DNA from: Acaryochloris sp. IP29b_bin.176
GTDB taxonomy: Bacteria > Cyanobacteriota > Cyanobacteriia > Thermosynechococcales > Thermosynechococcaceae
Reading direction: 5' to 3'
NCBI GenBank assembly: GCA_028285315.1
Contig: JANQPU010000309.1
Coordinates: 1 to 55,116, forward strand
DNA: 55,116 nt
The translations under genes were made by a program, and so were the position numbers. Positions 1 to 8,431 of the stretch are shown here, piece by piece. Below the pieces are notes generated by a model. That model worked only from the letters and a program-made list of their open reading frames with translations. It was not told the DNA's origin and made no database searches. Each line of letters starts with the position of its first letter. The first letter of the stretch is position 1.

Positions 1-103
1 TGCAATCTCTATTGTCAAAGTGCTGGGCATGGGGGGATTCATGTATCGACTATTGACTTCTCATAACATAGGTCATAATTATGCCGAATTGGTATGAGGT
101 GGT

Positions 104-2899
104 TTAGTGAGGTTTGTCTTTTCTCATTTTTAGGGGTAAAGTCAGCCGACTGAGGATCCTTCCATCCTCAAGTTGAGCGATTTCCATTCTTCCCCCTAGA
201 CGCTCAATGATAGATTGACATACCTTGAGATTTCTACCGGGTACTTTATCCAATAAGCTGGGTAATAGTGGATCTCGATGCTGAGCTGATTGAAAGTCTT
301 GGATAAATTTTGGGTGGAGTTGACCTTGATCGGTTATGGATAGTTCAACCCATTGGGCATTGATCAGGCGGCACCAAATATCAATACGATTGCCTGGCTT
401 AGAACGCTGACAGGCTGCTATCAATAATTCATATAGAACAAGTTCTAGCTTCTCGCTCGTTCCTGTAAGAGTGGTGTTAGAAGTAAGGTTGTGGATTTGG
501 GTCCATAATTGTCTATCTTGAACCAATGGTTCTATGCGTTCCATGGCACGTCTTAAAATGCCAGCCAAGGGAATAGAATCCTGATCAAAACTGAGTTGCC
601 AGTCTTCAGTCTTCAGCAACGAATTGAGAGAAGTGATTGTCTGTTGATACGAGTCCTGTGTTGACTGTAAAGACTCTCCGGGTGGCAATGCCTGAAAACC
701 TTTCAAATCCAGATGGAGTTGACTTAAGTTGAACTCTATAGACCGATTTTTATACCAAGTCAGGCATTCCAAATTCAGCCATCGTCGCTGGAGCAAATGG
801 GTCTCTCGCAGGTGCCGATAGCGGCTACCCAGTTGTTGCACAAAGGTTTGTATGAGGTTGAGCTCAAATGCCTGATAACGGAAATCTTGTGAGGTGCCCA
901 GGACAATTGCTCCGAGAACAGTAAGGGAGCCTGGCGATCGCAGTGGGAATACCCATACCTTTTCTAACCCTGGACTATTCAACCAGAGACGTGTCTCTGG
1001 CGCGAGGTCTCTTGCTGAGACTTTGATCATCAATTCAGGTTGCTGAGGGGAATGATCAGATGAATACAATAGTGGCTTGAAGAGGGGATCCTGGCTCAGT
1101 TGAATCGGTTCACTATCAGAAATTAAAAATTCTGGTGGTGTTGCATGATGAGCGACAATTTTACCTTGGGTTTGTCCGGGGATCCACAGCACACCTGCAA
1201 TTAAGGGCCCATTAAAAATTTCAGTAATGAGCTCTATCCCTGATGTGATGAGTTGGGTGGGGTCTTCAATTGTTAGGAGAGTGTGTAGACCCCTTTGTGC
1301 GAGCGAATACTGCTTGAGCTGAGATTGCTGGAGCAAATAGTATTGCTGTTTTTGCTCAAATGTACCTAGGGTTTGGGCAAATTGCTGTAAAAATTCAATC
1401 TCATTTGGTTTCCAGGTGCGGGTTCGATGATTACCCAATAGGAGGATCGTGTGGGGCGTGGTACTATCGGCTACTGTTCGACAGGCTAACAAAGATCGTA
1501 ATCCTTGGCCCATGAGCGACTCTCTCCAGGCTAAGAATCTCAAGTCTTCTTCTAGATCAGAGAGGGCGATCGCACCAATGTTTCGCTCTAGCATCCGCAT
1601 ATCAACATCACTTAGCGGATCTAAAGACTCTAGCAAAGGCCGAAGTTTAGGGCTGTGGTACTGATATTCGATGCGGAACCCACCCGTGTGATCATCATGA
1701 CGTAACAGTACGAGGCGTTGGGTTTGCAAATGTCGACATAAATGTTCTGTTATCTTCCTCAGGGTTTGAGGCCAGTCCTTTGATTCCAGCATCAATTGGG
1801 TAAACTGTCCCATCAAGGTATGGGTTTGGGAGGAGACCGGGACAGGGCTATCCCCCATAGGAGAACTTGTAGACAAGCCAATTAATTGAGCAGCGGCTTG
1901 GATAAAGCTTTTTTCCTGTTCCTGCCACACTCTGGGTTCTGTCCCTTCTACTGCCAAAAATCCCAATAATTGCCCTTCACCCATAATCGGTGCACATAAA
2001 AATGATCGAGATTTAGTTTGCTGCATCAAGCGCAAGGGCACTTTGGCATTGACCGCTCCTTGACTTTCGCTCACAGAAACCATTTGACCTGCTGATAAAG
2101 CTTGGCAAAACGGCTCTATTTCTGCTAATTGGACTTGTGCCCTAATCGGGCGTGCTCGACTCAAACGACTTCCCTGTCCCGGCTGATAGCTCAATTTCAA
2201 AATGCAGCTATTCTCTTCAAAATCTAACCAGTACAATCCAGTAAATGTGGGTTCTATCACCTGCTGGGTTGATTTCAAAATCATATTGAGGCGATCGTCC
2301 CAATCGGTAAGAGCACTCATCTGAGTGATCAGGTTGGCTAACGGCTGAGATGGCGAGGAAACTGGCTCAACCGCCTTTTGACTCAACCGATTGAAGGCGG
2401 CCCCTAACGATCGCGTTAATAAAGACAATAAATTGCCTTCTTCTGTTCGCGGATTTCTGCCCCAATGGACGGAGCCTAATAACAAGACTCCTAAACACGC
2501 TTGCCGATACTGGATGGGATAAAGAATAGCCCCTTGAATGTCAAAACGCTGGGCTAGTTTCTGCCACTTACCCACCCGTCCTTCTTCCTGGAGATTCATC
2601 ACCTCGATCGGTTGCCCTGTGAGGAGTGCCTGATCAAAAAGATCGCCTGGAAGGACTGGATAGCACTGACTAAATGCACTTGAATCAGCTTGGGGCAAAC
2701 TACCGCCTAACCCCGTTAACTCAGATCGCTTGGCATCATATGTCGCAATCCACAGCAATGGGTAGTCCAGCTCATTTTGCAGAAATCGTAATGCACAATC
2801 TACCAAGGCTTCCACCTGTTCCTGATCCAGCAATCCTTCAATTAGAGTCTGGATACTGGCCAGTTGTTCTTGGCTGGATCGTCCTGCTCGCTGAATCAT
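104..2899 (-). CDS. multi-GAF sensor protein with degenerate histidine-kinase-like ATPase end
   Basis: Cytoplasmic 931-residue protein with no membrane segment. Several GAF-type modules are suggested by repeated patterns such as FLCAPIMGEGQLLGFLAVEG (about residues 300-320) and VFPLRSPGSLTVLGAIVLG near residue 660. The last 120 residues resemble a HATPase_c domain but look damaged: the N-box reads ELLIAACQRS (near residue 824) with no Asn, the G1 box reads TDQGQ (near 856), and the G2 region is PGRNLKVCQSII rather than GxGLGL. I see no phosphorylatable H-box. It could be a pseudokinase, or a ligand-binding sensor that scaffolds a partner. It is a single gene; the next gene upstream (MarC) is 245 bases away on the same strand. 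The ligand is unknown. The GAF and ATPase assignments are from memory of family patterns. Confidence 0.75.
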   Translation of the reverse strand: MIQRAGRSSQEQLASIQTLIEGLLDQEQVEALVDCALRFLQNELDYPLLWIATYDAKRSELTGLGGSLPQADSSAFSQCYPVLPGDLFDQALLTGQPIEVMNLQEEGRVGKWQKLAQRFDIQGAILYPIQYRQACLGVLLLGSVHWGRNPRTEEGNLLSLLTRSLGAAFNRLSQKAVEPVSSPSQPLANLITQMSALTDWDDRLNMILKSTQQVIEPTFTGLYWLDFEENSCILKLSYQPGQGSRLSRARPIRAQVQLAEIEPFCQALSAGQMVSVSESQGAVNAKVPLRLMQQTKSRSFLCAPIMGEGQLLGFLAVEGTEPRVWQEQEKSFIQAAAQLIGLSTSSPMGDSPVPVSSQTHTLMGQFTQLMLESKDWPQTLRKITEHLCRHLQTQRLVLLRHDDHTGGFRIEYQYHSPKLRPLLESLDPLSDVDMRMLERNIGAIALSDLEEDLRFLAWRESLMGQGLRSLLACRTVADSTTPHTILLLGNHRTRTWKPNEIEFLQQFAQTLGTFEQKQQYYLLQQSQLKQYSLAQRGLHTLLTIEDPTQLITSGIELITEIFNGPLIAGVLWIPGQTQGKIVAHHATPPEFLISDSEPIQLSQDPLFKPLLYSSDHSPQQPELMIKVSARDLAPETRLWLNSPGLEKVWVFPLRSPGSLTVLGAIVLGTSQDFRYQAFELNLIQTFVQQLGSRYRHLRETHLLQRRWLNLECLTWYKNRSIEFNLSQLHLDLKGFQALPPGESLQSTQDSYQQTITSLNSLLKTEDWQLSFDQDSIPLAGILRRAMERIEPLVQDRQLWTQIHNLTSNTTLTGTSEKLELVLYELLIAACQRSKPGNRIDIWCRLINAQWVELSITDQGQLHPKFIQDFQSAQHRDPLLPSLLDKVPGRNLKVCQSIIERLGGRMEIAQLEDGRILSRLTLPLKMRKDKPH

Positions 2900-3144
2900 A
2901 GATAGGCTTTATCAGAGGGCTGCGAAAAGTGACACAGGAGTTAGCACTTATCCCGAGTGTCTTGAATCTCATCATTCTTTAGTGTTGCCTCACAAATAGC
3001 AAACTCTAACAATTGGATAAAATTTTTCGATCTTTGAAAGAAGATGGGGTGAACCCACTCTGCTTTATTCTTTATCCATTGATCTCTGTTGGGGGTATTG
3101 GGGAGGGGTCACCCGGCTGGATCAAATCCCCAAAATATGGCACC

Positions 3145-3795
3145 TTAGCCTAAACCAGGGAGGAGTTCTTTGATGCCATCAGCAATAAACTCGATGGAAA
3201 TAGCCGTAATAATTAGTCCCATCACCCGGCTAATCACATTCATACCTGTTTTACCCATGACGGTATCTACAAGGGGAGCGATCAACAGGCCCATCATGGC
3301 CAACAAAGACACACTCAAAATGGCTAAACCAACGATGAAAGTATGCTCAATGGATTCCTGGGTGTGGGCATAAACAATTACGGTACTAATAGCGCCGGGG
3401 CCTCCCAAGAGAGGAATTGCAATGGGGACAACGGCCACAGGAGTATCGGGTAGCGTGGGTGGCTCATTCGGATCTACCATGCCTGTCTCGGTGAGCTGGC
3501 GTGACTCGATGGTTTCTGCTCGCAACATGGACAGTGCAGTTAACAGAATTAATACTCCACCTGCGACCCGAAAGGAAGGTAAGCTAATGCTGAAAAAGCT
3601 GAGGATCGCTTCACCCGCTAATAGGGCAACCAATAGCACAATCAATAAGGCAATAGAGGCTTGGACGGCAATCAAACGTCTCTGACTAGAGTCTTGCCCT
3701 TCTGTCAAGCTCAAGAAAATGGGGATAACGCCTACCGGATTAACAATCGATGCTAGACCAGCAACTAATTTCAGATATTCTGGCCAGTCAAACAC
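3145..3795 (-). CDS. MarC/UPF0056 family inner-membrane protein
   Basis: 216 residues, nearly all hydrophobic, with about six membrane helices. The start (LKLVAGLASIVNPVGVIPIFLSLT) and the motif GGPGAISTVIVYA near residue 130 are typical of the MarC family. The family was once linked to multiple antibiotic resistance, but that role was withdrawn and the substrate is unknown. A charged linker (residues about 92-118, with LPDTPVAVVPIAIPLL after it) splits the two triple-helix halves, as expected. The length matches the family. It lies alone, with 377 bases upstream before the ATP-grasp gene on the same strand. Confidence 0.88.
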   Translation of the reverse strand: MFDWPEYLKLVAGLASIVNPVGVIPIFLSLTEGQDSSQRRLIAVQASIALLIVLLVALLAGEAILSFFSISLPSFRVAGGVLILLTALSMLRAETIESRQLTETGMVDPNEPPTLPDTPVAVVPIAIPLLGGPGAISTVIVYAHTQESIEHTFIVGLAILSVSLLAMMGLLIAPLVDTVMGKTGMNVISRVMGLIITAISIEFIADGIKELLPGLG

Positions 3796-4172
3796 AATAT
3801 TGTTGTTCCTCGTTAACTGCTCGATACGGTAAACCTAGGTCTACTGGTTGCGATCGCGCTCTGATTCTCCTCCATAACCTTTTGCTCACTGCAGAGTCTC
3901 AGCCAGCAGACTATGCCGTCCCAGCGCTTTGGCCAGAGAATAGGTTGATACTAGAGGAGAATATTTTTAACTGTGAGTGTACGGACATTTGTTATGGCAG
4001 GCGAACTTTGTTCATCTTCTCATACCCAAGGGATTTAGATTTTCCATCTAGGTCACTTGACAGCCACAACCCGCGCAGAGTATACAGTGATGTGATATGA
4101 GTGCTCTATAGTTTGAGACTCTAAAATATCTAACCAATAACATTTATCAACCTAGAAGGCAGGCTGCCCACC
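3796..4172. other. intergenic stretch without a supported gene
   Basis: 377 bases between marC and the first ATP-grasp gene. It contains one HIP1 octamer (GCGATCGC, near 3851). An open frame on the plus strand runs from inside marC to about 4100, but its composition does not look like a protein. I see no strong hairpin or promoter here. Confidence 0.5.
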
Positions 4173-5333
4173 CTAGGTTCTGGCGGGCTCACAATTAGCA
4201 AACTCTGGATCCTTCGGAAGGAATAAACGCATTGGATCGGTTAAACGATGTTGTAGGCTTGTTCTCAACTCAGCTTGTTGCTCTGCTGTGCCCGCCAGTA
4301 AAGCGCTGAGTTTACCGACGAGAACTGTTCCCCAATTAATCAGGATAATCCCTTTTCCAGATTGGGGATCGTACTCTAGTCCATTCAAATCAAGATCGGC
4401 TAAGGAATGATAGGAAGTCAGAAACGTCTCACTGCTCCATTGGGGAATCTTTAACTTTTCGGCAATCAAGGTGGGATAGGAGGACCCGTTAAACCGGGGA
4501 TTACACTCGATAGCCAAATACTTCGCCTGTTCGGCACCATCAACCACAGCTGCATCAAACGCAAACAACCCTCTCATCCCCTGATCTGCTATCCACTCTG
4601 CCATCGGATCAAACAATGACCACGGTTGATGAGTCGTCGGATAACGGTTACCGCCATGCACACAGCCATTCAAAATTTGTTCGGAGGCCAGCAGGTGTCT
4701 CAACCCATTATCAGTAATCTGATACTGAAGGTTAATAAAGGTTGATGTGGCAACTTCTGCTTGAACTTGAAAAGGAATCTGGTCACTCAATTCCAGCAAA
4801 GCTGCTTCCAGCTGTCTGGGTTCAGTACAGCGCACAATACCAAAACCACTATCAGAGACAGAAGGTTTGACATAGCAGGGATAGGCAAACCCATCAAGGG
4901 TTTGCACGGCAGTAGAGCTATGAAAACAAGTGGTTGGGGGAACTGCCATCTTTAAATCCCGAGCTAGCTGAATAAAATTGTTTTTGGAGTTGATGAATTC
5001 AACCACCTTAAACCATTGTTCATCCATCGCCCGGAAGAGCTGAGCATAGGTGCTGCTGCTGTTGACTGCATCGCCAAACAAATAGACAGACGGTGCATAG
5101 TCAGAACAGACTTGCAAATGCTCCAGGGATAGACTCCACACTACGTTCTGAGAATGACTCAGGCCAATCCGCAGGTAATGAGCACAGATAGCCTCCCATT
5201 CTGATTTCAGAGCTGGATGGAGCTGAACCACATCATCGGGTTCCGAAAGTCCTAACACTCTACCTGAATAAAGATGGGTGCCTCCAACGGCTTCGTGGGT
5301 ACTCGTCTGAATGTCGTGATTAAAGATTTTCAT
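4173..5333 (-). CDS. ATP-grasp ligase, paralogue A
   Basis: 386 residues. An ATP-grasp fold is supported by the nucleotide-binding lysine in YPCYVKPSVSDSGFGIVRC (about residues 151-170) and the metal-binding strand LAIECNPRFNGSSYP (near 275). Such enzymes form an acyl phosphate and join it to an amine or thiol. The N-terminal 110 residues (MKIFNHDI..., then YSGRVLGL, EPDDVVQLHP) are a lineage-specific domain shared with the gene at 6128-7222. The two proteins align almost end to end, but this copy has about 20 extra C-terminal residues. The substrate cannot be named from sequence. The two copies are divergent, and the peptidase at 7412 suggests peptide or amino-acid-derived chemistry. I do not recognise a named family. 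Confidence 0.85.
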   Translation of the reverse strand: MKIFNHDIQTSTHEAVGGTHLYSGRVLGLSEPDDVVQLHPALKSEWEAICAHYLRIGLSHSQNVVWSLSLEHLQVCSDYAPSVYLFGDAVNSSSTYAQLFRAMDEQWFKVVEFINSKNNFIQLARDLKMAVPPTTCFHSSTAVQTLDGFAYPCYVKPSVSDSGFGIVRCTEPRQLEAALLELSDQIPFQVQAEVATSTFINLQYQITDNGLRHLLASEQILNGCVHGGNRYPTTHQPWSLFDPMAEWIADQGMRGLFAFDAAVVDGAEQAKYLAIECNPRFNGSSYPTLIAEKLKIPQWSSETFLTSYHSLADLDLNGLEYDPQSGKGIILINWGTVLVGKLSALLAGTAEQQAELRTSLQHRLTDPMRLFLPKDPEFANCEPART

Positions 5334-6127
5334 TCCATTATTTCTAAAGGCAGGTAGGTCCTAGAATGACAACGTAAATTTGCGATCTCTTTGGTCAACA
5401 TATTAAGTGACTAGATATTTAAGTGACTGGCAGGATAGAAGTCTTGATCAGGACCCTAGAGAAGATTAAGCCAATTTGTTGATCTATTGGCAATATTTTT
5501 TGGAAATAGATGTATTTATTAATCTTTATTAATTGCTTACAACTCTGCTGACAGGCAAAAGATTATGCATAATTCATTAACTAATGCAGAAATAGCATCC
5601 TAATATCTAGGAGATTTATCTCTGGATCACGATACAAAGGGATCTCGAGCCGTTGTTATGCAGAATGAAAGGGCAATATCTTATCGTCTATATCCTTGAT
5701 CTAGGAAAGAAGTGAAAATAGTATTTCTTCAAAGAAATACTATTGGCGGAAATGTTCAAAAGCGTTGAGAAATCTCGAGCTATCTTATTTGTTTAAAGAT
5801 AATTAATTTCCTCCACAAGAAATTCAATAATGATTATGTTATTGTTTAATCAATGGAAGACCTCTCTTCTTAGCATTGCATATGCTCGCTTCATAGTGCC
5901 GATGCAAACTCTAATGTAAAACTTGCATAATCTTCGCTTTTTAGAATAATCTAAAGGACTTAACAATTCCCCGCTGGTTGTTTTCTTCTGAACTTGTTGA
6001 ATGTTGACAAGAGTCATAACCTGTTGACGCTTCATGATTTTGCCAATTTTAAGGAGTTTTGGACCGTCGGATTTATCGTGCGATCGCATCCCTTTATTCC
6101 CCCTGAACATAACAGAGGACCCAAGGC
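5334..6127. promoter_or_regulatory. 794-base divergent promoter region between the two ATP-grasp genes
   Basis: AT-rich spacer that should hold the promoters of both ATP-grasp genes. It contains a perfect long inverted repeat at 5717-5744 and one HIP1 octamer at about 6080. A possible ribosome site (GAGG, near 6114) precedes the downstream ATG at 6128. A short open frame on the minus strand at 5850-6110 has no recognisable features and I do not call it a gene. The spacer is unusually long for this window, so an undetected small RNA is possible. Confidence 0.5.
5717..5744. repeat. perfect 13-base inverted repeat, 2-base spacer
   Basis: The left arm AATAGTATTTCTT (5717-5729) is the exact reverse complement of the right arm AAGAAATACTATT (5732-5744), with CA between. 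It lies about 380 bases from each divergent ATP-grasp gene. There is no T-run after it, so it does not look like an intrinsic terminator. It could be an operator for a dimeric regulator, or a hairpin in an RNA. Confidence 0.85.
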
Positions 6128-7222
6128 ATGAAAATTTTCAATCATGACATCATGAACTGCACCCACGAACGGGTGCAGGGTAATTATCTTTACTCCGGGC
6201 GTGTGCTGGGTCTTACGGAACCCGATGATGTGGTTCAGCTCCATCCAGAACTAAAATCAGAATGGCATGCGATTACGGAACACTACCGTCGCATTGGTTT
6301 GCGCCATAGTCATCAGGTTGTGTGGGATGTCTCCCTCAATCGAATTGCCGAACATCCTGAATTAGAACGTTCCGTTTTTTACTTTGGTGATGCCGTCAAC
6401 CATGAGAGTCCCAAAGCTGAGCAGTTTCGACAGCTAGATCAAAACTGGTACGGCGTCGTTGACTACGTCAATTCCAAGAACAACTTCATGAAATTGGCCC
6501 ACACCTTGGGGGTCACAGTACCCACAACATTATGTTTTGATGACAAATCAGTCATCGATCTCCACACTGGAATTCCCTATCCTTGTTACTTAAAGCCGTC
6601 AATCTCAGTGGACGGTGTGGGCATTGTTCGTTGTGAGGATGAGCAGCAACTTTTGTCAGCATTGCAAGGGCTCCCAGACTATATGCCCTTCCAAATCCAA
6701 GAAGAGGTGCAAGCAGCTAGTTTTTTAAATTTGCAGTACCAAGTGACCCCTGAAGGTGTCAAGCCCTTGGCCGCCTCCGAGCAAATTTTAGATGGTTGTG
6801 CCCATAGCGGTAACCGCTATCCGACGATTCATCAACCCTGGGATGTGGTTGAGCCTATGGCACAGTGGATGGGGCAGCAAGGCATGAAAGATATTTTTGC
6901 CTTTGATGTTGCTGTAGCGGAGAGAGAAGAAGGGCCTTGCTACTTGGCGATTGAATGCAATCCTCGTTTCAATGGGGCCTCTTATCCTACAGGAATTTCG
7001 CGTAAGCTCAATATTTCTAGCTGGACGAGCGAAACCTTTATTACTTCCTATCGCTCGTTACATCAGCTAGATTTGACTGATATTGAGTACGATCCCCAAT
7101 CAGGGCAGGGCATTGTGATTGTCAATTGGGGCAGCATTTTAGTGGGCAAATTGGTCATTTTGCTGGCGGGAACACATGAACAGCAAGATCATTTGAGAGA
7201 TCTTTTGAAGCAACGCCTTTGA
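6128..7222 (+). CDS. ATP-grasp ligase, paralogue B
   Basis: 364 residues, a close paralogue of the protein at 4173-5333. Both start MKIFNHDI and share YSGRVLGL, EPDDVVQLHP, GDAVN, VNSKNNF, GNRYPT.HQPW and the ATP-grasp motifs (YPCYLKPSISVDGVGIVRC; LAIECNPRFNGASYP). It ends about 20 residues earlier, just after LLKQRL. The start is supported by GAGG nine bases or so before the ATG. An isoaspartyl peptidase follows on the same strand after 189 bases. Known for the family: ATP-dependent carboxylate ligation. Inferred: the pair may act on related substrates. The product is unknown. Confidence 0.85.
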   Translation: MKIFNHDIMNCTHERVQGNYLYSGRVLGLTEPDDVVQLHPELKSEWHAITEHYRRIGLRHSHQVVWDVSLNRIAEHPELERSVFYFGDAVNHESPKAEQFRQLDQNWYGVVDYVNSKNNFMKLAHTLGVTVPTTLCFDDKSVIDLHTGIPYPCYLKPSISVDGVGIVRCEDEQQLLSALQGLPDYMPFQIQEEVQAASFLNLQYQVTPEGVKPLAASEQILDGCAHSGNRYPTIHQPWDVVEPMAQWMGQQGMKDIFAFDVAVAEREEGPCYLAIECNPRFNGASYPTGISRKLNISSWTSETFITSYRSLHQLDLTDIEYDPQSGQGIVIVNWGSILVGKLVILLAGTHEQQDHLRDLLKQRL

Positions 7223-7354
7223 GTTATCCACATCAATTTGGTCCGACCATGATTATTGCGAGAATAGGACTAAATGTTTGACAATAGATGTTGAACGAAT
7301 TCCTAGCTTTGAGCACTTTCAGAGTGGGTTCGTGCTTGGAATCGAGTTATTACT

Positions 7355-7379
7355 GCAACTGTTGTTGAGCATCAGTTGC
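7355..7379. promoter_or_regulatory. 7-base hairpin just upstream of the isoaspartyl peptidase
   Basis: GCAACTG (7355-7361) pairs with CAGTTGC (7373-7379) across an 11-base loop. It ends 32 bases before the ATG at 7412. A TTGACA box sits at 7278-7283, but its -10 partner is poor. The hairpin may be a leader structure or chance. Confidence 0.35.
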
Positions 7380-7411
7380 TTTCGCTTATTTGTATCCCTT
7401 TCTCCCCCATT

Positions 7412-8347
7412 ATGTCTACCCACTATTCCTTAATGATTCATGGGGGCGCTGGTGCCCTACAACATATTCAAGCTGAGGGAAGTGAAGACGAATTTTCCCG
7501 CAGCATGCATGGCATCTTGGAGCAGGGACGCCAGAAACTCCAACAAGGTGACTCAGCGTTAAATGTGGTCGAACATTGCGTCAGCTTGCTAGAAGATGAT
7601 CCGTTGTATAACGCCGGACGAGGCTCAGTCCTGAATGAGTATGGCGAGGTGGAAATGGATGCGGCAATTATGAATGGTCAAGATCTGGCTGCGGGATCAG
7701 TTGCTGGCATTAAAAACATCAAAAATCCTATTTCCCTGGCCCATCTCGTCCTGAAAAAAAGTGAGCATGTGATGTTGGTGGGACATGGCGCTATGGAGTT
7801 TGCGGAACTGTGGGGAGTGGAATGCTTGCCCGATGAATATTTTGTGATCGAGTCCCGCATCAAGCAGTTCCAAGAGGCCGAAAAGGCGGGGAAGATGGTT
7901 CTTGATCATGAAGATATTGAACAGGAACCCCAACGCAAGTTTGGAACGGTAGGTGCCACAGCGTTTGACCTAGAGGGGAATTTGGCCGCAGCAACTTCAA
8001 CGGGTGGCATTGTAAACAAACGCTGGGGGCGAGTCGGTGACTCGCCGATCATTGGTGCTGGGGTATTTGCAGACAATGACACTTGCGCGGTGTCAGCAAC
8101 GGGATACGGAGAGCAATTTATTCGTACCGTACTCGCTAAAACGATTTCGGACTGTATCCACTTTCAAGCAATGAATGCTCCACAAGCAGCCCAGGCCGGA
8201 ATAGAGTATTTAGTATCCAAGGTTAAAGGCTTGGGTGGAGTGATTGTCGTCGACGCCAGGGGCAGATGCGGTGCAGGTCATTCAACCTCCGGTATGATTT
8301 ATGGCTGGATAGAGCAGGGCGGTGAAGCCCACTTTCAATTGACCTGA
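7412..8347 (+). CDS. isoaspartyl peptidase / plant-type L-asparaginase
   Basis: 311-residue Ntn-hydrolase that cleaves beta-aspartyl dipeptides and often L-asparagine. The proenzyme cuts itself before a nucleophilic threonine. That site is visible as KFGTVGATAFD, with Thr179 as the likely nucleophile, followed by AAATSTGG. N-terminal MIHGGAGAL and PLYNAGRGSVLNEYGEVEMDAAIMNG are hallmark motifs. I chose the ATG at 7412 because the protein then begins MSTHYSLMIHGGAG; the frame is open back to a TTG at 7376, but that extension looks unlike the family. In cyanobacteria this enzyme finishes cyanophycin breakdown (beta-Asp-Arg), but no cyanophycin genes are present here. Its position downstream of an ATP-grasp ligase may be meaningful. 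Confidence 0.92.
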   Translation: MSTHYSLMIHGGAGALQHIQAEGSEDEFSRSMHGILEQGRQKLQQGDSALNVVEHCVSLLEDDPLYNAGRGSVLNEYGEVEMDAAIMNGQDLAAGSVAGIKNIKNPISLAHLVLKKSEHVMLVGHGAMEFAELWGVECLPDEYFVIESRIKQFQEAEKAGKMVLDHEDIEQEPQRKFGTVGATAFDLEGNLAAATSTGGIVNKRWGRVGDSPIIGAGVFADNDTCAVSATGYGEQFIRTVLAKTISDCIHFQAMNAPQAAQAGIEYLVSKVKGLGGVIVVDARGRCGAGHSTSGMIYGWIEQGGEAHFQLT

Positions 8348-8431
8348 ATCTTGCTCAACAATAGGTGCATCTGAAACCCTGGCTTTGTATTGCTCACCTT
8401 GGGTATTGATCTGTCAAAAATTTACACTGAC

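Noticed and set aside
3750-4100. 116-codon plus-strand frame overlapping marC
   Set aside because: It begins inside marC on the other strand, and its composition (many Arg, Cys, Ser) has no domain-like pattern.
5850-6110. 86-codon minus-strand frame in the ATP-grasp spacer
   Set aside because: No motif, no ribosome site recognised, and it runs into the leader of the plus-strand gene.
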